DNA from: Betaproteobacteria bacterium
Lineage (GTDB): Bacteria > Pseudomonadota > Gammaproteobacteria > Burkholderiales > Burkholderiaceae_C
Reading direction: 5' to 3'
DNA: 6,770 bases
NCBI GenBank assembly: GCA_025354965.1
Contig: JANXLW010000103.1
Span: 1 to 6,770, forward strand
Shown here: positions 1 to 5,285 of the stretch, in pieces
Position numbering within the stretch: position 1 is the stretch's first letter
How the letters are laid out: the number at the start of each line of letters is the position of its first letter
Program-made: the position numbers and the translations under genes
The notes under the pieces: generated by a model
Told to the model about the DNA's origin: nothing
What the model saw: the letters and a program-made list of their open reading frames with translations, nothing else
Database searches by the model: none

Positions 1-364
1 ACAGCAGCGCCACGCCGACCGTGCCCAGCCGGCTGGCCTTGCCGGCAAACTGCGTCAGGTAACCCAGCACCTGGCGTGCGATGTTGTCCGGAATCAGGCT
101 TTCGATCAGCCACTTCTGCAGCACGTCCTGAAACTTGGCAAACATCGGGAACGCGGTGAACACCGCCAGCGCCACGGCGATCAGCGGTACCAGCGCAATG
201 GTGGTGGTAAAGGTCAGACTGCTGGCGGTAAGGCCCAGGCGATCTTCCCGAAAACGTTCCCGCAGGGTGAGCGCCGTGCTTTTCCAGGGAAAGTGCGACA
301 GATTTTTGAGCAGGACTTCAATGCGCTGGGGCGCGGTCAACGGCTGGGTGGGTGGCAGACTCAT
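1..364 (-). CDS. YihY/BrkB-family inner-membrane protein, N-terminal part (runs off the left edge)
   Basis: Reading the minus strand from the ATG at 364-362 gives 121 uninterrupted codons to the window edge, beginning MSLPPTQPL. A charged, cytoplasmic-looking segment (about residues 11-44, including TLRERFREDRLGLTASSL) leads into a long hydrophobic stretch at about 46-73 (TFTTTIALVPLIAVALAVF) ending in AFPMF. A loop follows with LIESLIPDNIARQVLGYL, and a second hydrophobic segment begins near residue 113. The RFREDRLGLTASSLTFTTTIALVP and AFPMF patterns are the usual N-terminal hallmark of YihY/BrkB membrane proteins in Burkholderiales. Despite an old 'ribonuclease BN' label, the family has no settled biochemical function. 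The C-terminal transmembrane helices lie outside the window. No strong Shine-Dalgarno sequence precedes the ATG; the start was chosen because it fits family N-termini and leaves a short gap to the divergent gene. The family call is firm; function is unknown. Confidence 0.88.
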   Translation of the reverse strand, partial: MSLPPTQPLTAPQRIEVLLKNLSHFPWKSTALTLRERFREDRLGLTASSLTFTTTIALVPLIAVALAVFTAFPMFAKFQDVLQKWLIESLIPDNIARQVLGYLTQFAGKASRLGTVGVALL

Positions 365-385
365 GACCGCTATGATGCCATTGCC
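365..385. promoter_or_regulatory. 21-base divergent gap, possible two-way promoter region
   Basis: This is the only sequence between the start codons of the minus-strand YihY-type gene (364) and the plus-strand DUF2069 gene (386). Any promoters here must extend into coding sequence on either side. On the plus strand TATGAT at 371-376 resembles a sigma-70 -10 box (5 of 6 matches to TATAAT), but no good -35 lies 16-18 bases upstream. Its transcript would start almost at the ATG, giving a nearly leaderless message. On the minus strand only weak matches are visible. Neither start codon has a clear Shine-Dalgarno sequence. The divergent arrangement is seen directly; promoter activity is inferred. 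Confidence 0.3.
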
Positions 386-781
386 ATGAATATGTCTACA
401 AATACAACGCAGAAATTTTCCCGTTCGCTGGTTGCGACCACTCGTCACCTGGCGGTCGGCAGCTTGCTGGGATTGATCCTGCTGGGCCTTGCCTGGGAAT
501 TGTTCCTGGCCCCCCTTCGACCCAACGGGTCGTGGCTGGCGCTCAAAGTATTGCCGCTGTGCATTCCGTTGGCTGGGTTATTGAAAAACCGTATGTACAC
601 CTACCGTTGGGTCTCCCTTTTGGTATGGCTATATTTCACGGAAGGGGCAGTGCGCGCCTACAGCGACAAATCGCCGGGCAACTACCTGGCCATGGTCGAA
701 CTGCTGCTGTGCCTGACGCTGTTTGTGGCCTGCGCCCTGCATGTTCGTCTGCGCCTGAGCAACGCACACAAGCTAGGATAG
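386..781 (+). CDS. DUF2069 family small membrane protein
   Basis: A 131-residue protein, mostly hydrophobic, with likely membrane segments at about residues 23-42, 49-65, 73-90 and 99-121. The signature stretch is LKVLPLCIPLAGLLKNRMYTY followed by RWVSLLVWLYFTEGAVRA, which I recognise as the DUF2069 core (KNRMYTYRW and WLYFTEG are strongly conserved). No catalytic motif is apparent and the biochemical role is unknown. The frame is open further upstream to an ATG at 293, but that start would run 72 bases into the divergent YihY-type gene and add residues unlike the family, so ATG 386 is preferred; ATG 392 is an alternative. It is the first gene of the plus-strand series, and its stop lies 4 bases before the next start. 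The family call is good; the exact start is less certain. Confidence 0.85.
   Translation: MNMSTNTTQKFSRSLVATTRHLAVGSLLGLILLGLAWELFLAPLRPNGSWLALKVLPLCIPLAGLLKNRMYTYRWVSLLVWLYFTEGAVRAYSDKSPGNYLAMVELLLCLTLFVACALHVRLRLSNAHKLG
775..778 (+). promoter_or_regulatory. Ribosome binding site of the FAD oxidoreductase gene
   Basis: AGGA at 775-778 sits 7 bases upstream of the ATG at 786 and just before the TAG stop (779-781) of the DUF2069 gene. It supports the start at 786 over the in-frame ATG at 798, which has no comparable purine-rich sequence at the right distance. Its position inside the end of the upstream gene is typical of operon-internal initiation. Confidence 0.6.
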
Positions 782-785
782 TGAA

Positions 786-2219
786 ATGCATACGCTGATG
801 GAGGACCTTAGACACATTGTGGGAGGCGCCCACGTCTACACCGATGGTGACCTGACGGCGTGGGAACAGGACTGGCGCAAACGCTCGCACGGCAAGGCGT
901 TGGCGGTGGTGCGACCGGCCAGCACCGATGAAGTGGCGCTAGTGGTCAAAGCCTGTGCTCTATTTCGCAAGGTGAATCCAGCCAGCGGTGTCAGCATCGT
1001 GCCACAAGGCGGCAATACGGGCCTGGTGGTTGGCGCCACACCCGATGAATCTGGCTGCCAGATCGTGCTGAGCCTGCAACGCATGAAAAATGTGCGCAGC
1101 CTGGATGCAGACAACCTCACGCTGACGGCGGAGGCCGGATGCATTTTGCAAAGTCTGCAGGACTGCGCTGAGGAAGCTGATTTTTTGTTCCCGCTAAGCA
1201 TGGCCTCCGAGGGCAGCTGCACCATCGGCGGCAACCTGGGCAGCAACGCAGGCGGCACCCAGGTGCTGCGCTACGGCAACACGCGCGAGCTTTGTCTGGG
1301 ACTGGAAGTGGTCAGTGCGCAGGGCGAGGTGTGGCACGGGCTCACCGGTCTGCGCAAAGACAACACCGGCTACGACCTGCGCGACTTATTCATTGGGTCT
1401 GAGGGCACGCTGGGCATCATCACTGCCGCCACCCTCAAGCTCTACCCACTGCCTGCCGCACAACTAACAGCCTGGGCGGCGGTGCCTTCGCTGGGGCAGG
1501 CGATTGACCTGCTGGGGCTGGCACACCGTCATTTGGGCGCCGGACTCACCGGCTTTGAAGCCATGGGGCAATTCGCGCTGAGTCTGGTCACCAAGCATTT
1601 TCCACATCTACACGTACCATTGCGCCTGAATTCACCTTACTGCGTGCTGCTGGAGAACTCGGATCACGAGTCCGAAACCCATGCCAGAACCCGCTTTGAA
1701 CATCTGCTGGAAACCGCACTTGATCAGGGCTGCGTGACTGACGCCGTGGTGGCCGGGAGTTTGTCACAGGCCAGGCAACTGTGGCACATTCGCGAGAGCA
1801 TTCCTCTGGCGCAGGTGGAGGAAGGACTGAACATCAAACACGACATATCGATTCCGGTGTCGCACCTCTCGGATTTCGTGCAGGCTACCGATTCATTGCT
1901 CCAAGAATCCATCCCAGGCGTACGCCTGGTCAACTTTGGTCATTTGGGTGACGGAAATTTGCACTACAACGTACAAGCTCCCGAAGGTATGAATGCTGCA
2001 GAGTTTTTACGCAAGCATGAAGAAAATGTCAATAGTTTGGTGTTTGATTCTGTCGCCAAATTCAAGGGCTCGATCTCGGCCGAACATGGTGTCGGCAGCC
2101 TGAAAGTGAATACATTGGAAAAGTACAAATCGCCGGTTGCGTTGGAGATGATGCGCGCTATCAAACGGGCGCTGGATCCGCAAAATTTGATGAATCCGGG
2201 GCGAGTGATCAGAGTCTGA
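786..2219 (+). CDS. FAD-binding oxidoreductase of the GlcD / D-2-hydroxyglutarate dehydrogenase type
   Basis: A 477-residue cytoplasmic flavoprotein of the VAO/PCMH fold. The FAD-binding domain occupies about residues 38-220: PQGGNTGLV (73-81), SCTIGGNLGSNAGG (144-157), the RYGNTRELCLGLEVV stretch (162-176), LRKDNTGYDLRDLF (189-202) and GSEGTLGIIT (204-213). The C-terminal oxidase domain carries GHLGDGNLH (385-393) and SAEHGVG (431-437). His386, His393 and Glu433 match the metal-binding residues of characterised D-2-hydroxyglutarate dehydrogenases, and LRKDNTGYDL with PQGGNTG resembles that branch more than classical GlcD. Such enzymes oxidise D-2-hydroxyacids (D-2-hydroxyglutarate, D-lactate, glycolate) to 2-oxoacids and pass electrons to an acceptor such as ETF or a quinone. 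The substrate cannot be fixed from sequence; D-2-hydroxyglutarate is my first guess. There is no signal peptide. The gene starts 4 bases after the DUF2069 stop and ends 2 bases before the next start. Confidence 0.92.
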   Translation: MHTLMEDLRHIVGGAHVYTDGDLTAWEQDWRKRSHGKALAVVRPASTDEVALVVKACALFRKVNPASGVSIVPQGGNTGLVVGATPDESGCQIVLSLQRMKNVRSLDADNLTLTAEAGCILQSLQDCAEEADFLFPLSMASEGSCTIGGNLGSNAGGTQVLRYGNTRELCLGLEVVSAQGEVWHGLTGLRKDNTGYDLRDLFIGSEGTLGIITAATLKLYPLPAAQLTAWAAVPSLGQAIDLLGLAHRHLGAGLTGFEAMGQFALSLVTKHFPHLHVPLRLNSPYCVLLENSDHESETHARTRFEHLLETALDQGCVTDAVVAGSLSQARQLWHIRESIPLAQVEEGLNIKHDISIPVSHLSDFVQATDSLLQESIPGVRLVNFGHLGDGNLHYNVQAPEGMNAAEFLRKHEENVNSLVFDSVAKFKGSISAEHGVGSLKVNTLEKYKSPVALEMMRAIKRALDPQNLMNPGRVIRV

Positions 2220-2221
2220 AT

Positions 2222-2557
2222 ATGACGACCCCCTCCTTCGCAATACTGCCTGAGCCGCCCTACTACTCAGTCATTTTTTCGTCCCAACGTACTTCAGTGG
2301 AAGACGGCTACGGACAAATGGCCGATCGCATGGTCGAACTCGCCGCAGGGCAACCGGGTTTCCTGGGCGTGGAGAGCGTTCGCGACAATGATGGGTTTGG
2401 AATTACAGTCTCCTACTGGACGAGCCTGGAGGCGATTACCGAGTGGCGCTCGCAGGCGGAACATCGAATCGCACGGGAAGCCGGAAAAACACTCTGGTAC
2501 AAACACTATGAATTGCGTATAGCCCGCGTTGAACGCGCCTATGGAAAGCGAACCTGA
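2222..2557 (+). CDS. Small antibiotic-biosynthesis-monooxygenase (ABM) fold protein
   Basis: A 111-residue soluble protein with the dimeric alpha/beta-barrel ABM pattern. A first strand (YYSVIFSSQR, 14-23) is followed by a helix (GYGQMADRMVELA, 29-41), the turn QPGFLGVESVRD (44-55), a strand and helix GITVSYWTSLEAITEWR (60-76), then HRIAREAGKTLWYKHYELRIARVER (81-105). The GFLGVES, SYW.S.EAI..W and YELRIARVER elements are typical of the YqjZ-like ABM branch. Members include quinol monooxygenases and IsdG/HmoA-like haem-degrading enzymes, but many have no known activity, and I see no residue set that decides between these. Its ATG lies only 2 bases after the TGA of the FAD enzyme gene, so translation is probably coupled. 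thyA starts 5 bases downstream. The fold assignment is good; substrate and role are unknown. Confidence 0.82.
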   Translation: MTTPSFAILPEPPYYSVIFSSQRTSVEDGYGQMADRMVELAAGQPGFLGVESVRDNDGFGITVSYWTSLEAITEWRSQAEHRIAREAGKTLWYKHYELRIARVERAYGKRT

Positions 2558-2562
2558 CTGAC

Positions 2563-3393
2563 ATGAACCCTCACCCCATCCGTTGCCAATACGAAGATTT
2601 TCTGCGTCATGTGGAGAGTCACGGTGTGTTCAAGGATGACCGCACCGGCACCGGCACCAAAAGCGTGTTCGGCTACCAGATGCGTTTTGATCTGAACGAG
2701 GGTTTTCCACTGGTGACCACCAAAAAAGTGCATCTGCGCTCCATCATCCAGGAACTGTTGTGGTTTCTCACCGGATCAAGCAACAACAACTGGCTGAAAG
2801 AACGAGGCGTATCGATTTGGGATGAATGGGCCAAGCCTGACGGTGACCTGGGTCCTGTCTATGGTGTGCAATGGCGCAATTGGCCAACACCCGATGGTGG
2901 CCACATTGACCAGATTACCCAAGTCATCAAAACGCTGAAAAACAACCCCGATTCGCGCCGCATTATCGTCAGCGCCTGGAACGTGGCTGATCTCGACAAG
3001 ATGGCACTGATGCCTTGTCACGCCTTCTTCCAGTTTTATGTGGCGCCGTCGACCAGCGCAGGACCGGCTCGCTTGTCGTGCCAACTCTACCAGCGCAGTG
3101 CCGACATCTTCCTCGGCGTGCCTTTCAATATCGCCAGTTACGCACTGCTCACCCACATGGTGGCACAACAATGCGATCTGGCGCCAGGTGACTTCATCTG
3201 GACCGGCGGCGACTGCCACATTTACAGCAACCACCACCAGCAAGTGGAACTACAGCTTAACCGCACGCCTTTTGCCTACCCCGTGCTGAACATCAGGCGC
3301 CGACCAGCATCCATCTTCGAATACGAGTTCGAAGACTTCGAAGTCATCGGCTACCAGTGTCACCCCGCCATTCAGGCACCGGTAGCTGTTTAG
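2563..3393 (+). CDS. thyA: Thymidylate synthase
   Basis: A 276-residue cytoplasmic enzyme (E. coli ThyA has 264) that methylates dUMP to dTMP using 5,10-methylene-tetrahydrofolate, releasing dihydrofolate. All key elements are present: DDRTGTGT with phosphate-binding Arg27; PLVTTKKVHLRSII (49-62); LGPVYGVQWRNW (96-107) with the cofactor-pocket tryptophans; SRR (131-133) with the Arg pair from the partner subunit; PCHAFFQFYV (151-160) with the nucleophile Cys152; QRSADIFLGVPFN (177-189) with Arg178, Asp181 and Asn189; and GGDCHIYSNH (215-224) with His219 and Tyr221. A short insert after FYVA (about 161-170) and a few extra residues at the N-terminus explain the length. The C-terminal APVAV, which closes over the active site, is intact. 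ATG 2563 gives the usual family N-terminus, although the Shine-Dalgarno (GGAAAG, 14 bases upstream) is poor, fitting coupling to the upstream gene. Confidence 0.98.
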   Translation: MNPHPIRCQYEDFLRHVESHGVFKDDRTGTGTKSVFGYQMRFDLNEGFPLVTTKKVHLRSIIQELLWFLTGSSNNNWLKERGVSIWDEWAKPDGDLGPVYGVQWRNWPTPDGGHIDQITQVIKTLKNNPDSRRIIVSAWNVADLDKMALMPCHAFFQFYVAPSTSAGPARLSCQLYQRSADIFLGVPFNIASYALLTHMVAQQCDLAPGDFIWTGGDCHIYSNHHQQVELQLNRTPFAYPVLNIRRRPASIFEYEFEDFEVIGYQCHPAIQAPVAV

Positions 3394-3888
3394 GTGAACC
3401 TTCATCTCATCTTTGCCAGAGCCGCCAATGGCGTGATCGGCAAGCACAACACCCTGCCCTGGCATTTGCCGGAGGACATGGTGCATTTCAAACGCACCAC
3501 GATGGGCTGTCCGGTCATCATGGGGCGCAAGACCTGGGAGTCGCTGCCAGTCAAATTCCGCCCGCTACCGGGGCGCCTCAATGTGGTGGTAACGCGCCAG
3601 ACGAACTGGCAGGCACCGGGCGCGGTCTGCGCGCATTCACTGGAAGAAGCCTGCGTTCTATGCCCCCCGCACAGCGATGCCTGGGTGATCGGAGGTGCTG
3701 AGATTTACGCCCAGGCAATGCCAATGGCCAGCAGTGCAATGGTCACCGAAATTGACACCGAATTTGAAGGAGACGCTTTTGCGCCACAATTCGGGCCACA
3801 GTGGACCGAGACCGCACGCAACAGGCGAGTCTCGGCCACCGGGTTAAGTTTCAGTTTTGTCACCTATCGAAAAAACACAGGAGTTTGA
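3394..3888 (+). CDS. folA: Dihydrofolate reductase
   Basis: A 164-residue enzyme that reduces dihydrofolate to tetrahydrofolate with NADPH, regenerating the cofactor consumed by ThyA; it is the target of trimethoprim. Visible elements are ANGVIGKHNTLPWHLPEDMVHFK (11-33) with catalytic Asp28 (equivalent to E. coli Asp27) and Trp23; PVIMGRKTWESLP (40-52), binding NADPH; FRPLPGRLNVVV (56-67) with folate-binding Arg61; VIGGAEIY (98-105), the Gly-Gly nucleotide loop; and VTEIDTEFEGDAFAP (117-131) with the conserved Thr118. The start is GTG at 3394, directly abutting the TAG of thyA (3391-3393); NLHLIFARAANGVIG matches family N-termini, and no in-frame ATG offers a better start. Zero spacing and the lack of a strong Shine-Dalgarno suggest coupling to thyA. 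No resistance-type truncation or rearrangement is evident. Confidence 0.97.
   Translation: MNLHLIFARAANGVIGKHNTLPWHLPEDMVHFKRTTMGCPVIMGRKTWESLPVKFRPLPGRLNVVVTRQTNWQAPGAVCAHSLEEACVLCPPHSDAWVIGGAEIYAQAMPMASSAMVTEIDTEFEGDAFAPQFGPQWTETARNRRVSATGLSFSFVTYRKNTGV
3879..3883 (+). promoter_or_regulatory. Ribosome binding site of the DUF4337 gene
   Basis: AGGAG at 3879-3883, inside the last codons of folA, is 6 bases from the ATG at 3890 and is the clearest Shine-Dalgarno sequence in the window. It fixes the start at 3890. The in-frame ATG at 3857 would overlap folA by 32 bases and add 11 residues with no matching binding site. Confidence 0.75.
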
Positions 3889-3889
3889 A

Positions 3890-4477
3890 ATGTCTGAAGA
3901 CGGATTTCACGTACATGGCCCGCACGACCACGAGTTGGAGCACGCACAAGCGGGCGACCACAACGGCGAACACGGCGGCATGATCAATCAAATCGCGATG
4001 TTCACCGCCATCATTGCCACCATAGGCGCGATTTTTGGCTACATGGGCGGGGCCACGCAAGCCAATGCCGGTTTGTACAAAAACAACGCCGCCATCAAGA
4101 AAACAGAGGCATCCAACCAGTGGAACTACTTCCAGTCCAAGAGCACCAAGCAGTCGCTGGCCGAACTGGCGCGTGACCTGGCACCGGAAGATAAAAAAGC
4201 CACTTACCAGGGCAAGGTAGATCGCTACGAAAAGGAAAAGACTGAAATCAAGGTAGTGGCCGACAAGCTTGAGGCCGAGGCTACGCAGTGGGACAGCCAA
4301 AGCGACGAGCAAATGCACCAGCACCACCGCTGGGCGCAGTCCACCACAGTGCTGCAGGTCTGCATTGCGCTGGCGGCCATTGCCCTGCTAACGAAGAAAA
4401 AGTGGGTGGAGTACGGCATGTTTGGTGCAGGGGGTATCGGACTGCTGGTTGGCTTGCTGGCAGCCTTGCACATTTAA
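3890..4477 (+). CDS. DUF4337 membrane protein with His-rich N-terminus
   Basis: A 195-residue protein, probably in the inner membrane. Residues 1-30 form a charged, His-rich tail with seven histidines (7, 9, 12, 14, 18, 24, 28) mixed with Asp and Glu. A first hydrophobic segment spans about 31-53 (MINQIAMFTAIIATIGAIFGYMGG). A polar region at about 60-147 follows, with NNAAIKKTEASNQWNYFQSKSTKQ and Lys/Glu-rich helices likely to form a coiled coil (about 108-132), ending in a second His cluster (MHQHHRW, 142-148). Two more hydrophobic segments lie at about 151-168 and 173-194. The order helix, ASNQW.YFQSKS region, then paired C-terminal helices is what I know as DUF4337, a family without established function. 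The gene starts 1 base after the folA stop behind a strong Shine-Dalgarno, so it is co-transcribed with thyA-folA but well translated on its own. Metal binding by the His tail is plausible but unproven. Confidence 0.85.
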   Translation: MSEDGFHVHGPHDHELEHAQAGDHNGEHGGMINQIAMFTAIIATIGAIFGYMGGATQANAGLYKNNAAIKKTEASNQWNYFQSKSTKQSLAELARDLAPEDKKATYQGKVDRYEKEKTEIKVVADKLEAEATQWDSQSDEQMHQHHRWAQSTTVLQVCIALAAIALLTKKKWVEYGMFGAGGIGLLVGLLAALHI

Positions 4478-4520
4478 AAACTGCAGCACCTCGAGTTCTC
4501 AAACCTGACCACTGTCTCGA

Positions 4521-5285
4521 ATGAAACTTGCTACCTGGAATGTGAACTCGCTAACCGTGCGCCTGCCACAGGTATTGGACTGGCTTGCGTCCAACCCGGT
4601 GGATGTATTGGTACTGCAGGAGCTCAAGCTGACGGACGACAAGTTTCCGGCTCAGGCGTTTGCGCAGGCTGGATATGCTGCCCATTGCTTCGGCCAGAAA
4701 ACCTACAACGGTGTAGCATTGCTGTCGCGCACACCTGCCACCGAAGTCGTCAGAAACATTCCAGGCTTTGCCGACGACATGGCACGCGTCATCAGCGCCG
4801 AGGTGAGCGGCGTTCGTGTCATTGGCGGCTATTTCCCCAACGGTCAGGCGCCGGGTAGCGACAAGTTTGAATACAAAATGAACTGGCTCAAGGGTTTGCG
4901 CCATTGGGTTCGGGCAGAACTTGTCAGTCACCCAAAGCTTGTGCTGATGGGTGACTTCAACATTACCTTTGATGACGCCGACGTCTGGGACCCGGTTGGC
5001 CTGAAAGACACCATCCACTGCACGGAAGAAGAACGCTACCACTTGCGCGCCCTCATCTCGCTGGGACTGCACGATGCACTTCGGCTCTTTCCACAACCCG
5101 AAAAAAGCTATTCCTGGTGGGACTACCGCGACTTCGGTTTTCGCCGCAACCATGGTCTGCGCATTGACCACATCCTGGTCAGCAATGCTCTCAAGCCGTT
5201 AGTCACAAGTTGTGCAATTGACAGGACTCCGCGCAAAAACGAGCGCCCCAGCGACCACGCGCCGGTGCTGGTGGAGCTACTCTAG
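4521..5285 (+). CDS. xth: Exodeoxyribonuclease III / AP endonuclease (ExoIII-ExoA family)
   Basis: A 254-residue metal-dependent nuclease of the EEP fold. Family members cut DNA 5' of abasic sites in base-excision repair, remove blocked 3' ends and degrade one strand of duplex DNA 3' to 5'. All catalytic positions are present: WNVNS with Asn7, LQELK with Glu34, GGYFPNG with Tyr104, GDFN with Asp145 and Asn147, RIDHIL with Asp216, and the final SDHAPV with Asp245 and His246. KMNWLKGL (119-126) and WWDYR (199-203) also fit the family. The start MKLATWNVNS is canonical, although no clear Shine-Dalgarno lies in the 43-base gap (4478-4520) after the DUF4337 gene. No terminator hairpin with a T-run is visible there, so read-through from the upstream genes is likely. 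The last 9 bases overlap the end of ntrC on the other strand. The family call is firm; the choice between xthA-like and exoA-like naming is not. Confidence 0.95.
   Translation: MKLATWNVNSLTVRLPQVLDWLASNPVDVLVLQELKLTDDKFPAQAFAQAGYAAHCFGQKTYNGVALLSRTPATEVVRNIPGFADDMARVISAEVSGVRVIGGYFPNGQAPGSDKFEYKMNWLKGLRHWVRAELVSHPKLVLMGDFNITFDDADVWDPVGLKDTIHCTEEERYHLRALISLGLHDALRLFPQPEKSYSWWDYRDFGFRRNHGLRIDHILVSNALKPLVTSCAIDRTPRKNERPSDHAPVLVELL

Noticed and set aside
2647..2660. Short tandem CACCGG/GCACC repeat in thyA
   Set aside because: It encodes the invariant TGTGT motif of thymidylate synthase, and codon usage explains the repetition.
2776..3243. Open frame of 155 codons on the minus strand opposite thyA
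   Set aside because: It is fully antisense to the most conserved part of thyA, and no recognisable protein features were seen.
3311..3345. Dense TTCGAA motifs, including the perfect 12-base palindrome GACTTCGAAGTC (3334-3345), near the end of thyA
   Set aside because: They arise from codons of the conserved ThyA stretch FEYEFEDFEVIGY, whose Phe-Glu pairs (TTC-GAA) create the repeats. No T-run follows, so it is not a terminator, and coding constraint explains it.
4449..4477. Possible sigma-70 promoter for the nuclease gene (TTGGCT, then ATTTAA)
   Set aside because: The -10 element matches the consensus poorly, and the sequence codes for the last hydrophobic helix and stop of the DUF4337 protein, so there is not enough support to list it.
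4490..4520. TCGAG and CTCGA arms in the gap before the nuclease gene, considered as a terminator or operator
   Set aside because: The arms are only 5 bases with a loop of about 20 and no T-run follows, so the pairing is too weak to support either.
4551..5171. Long open frame of 206 codons on the minus strand opposite the nuclease gene
   Set aside because: It is antisense to a nuclease gene with every catalytic residue intact, and its translation has no recognisable domain. In GC-rich DNA such shadow frames are expected.
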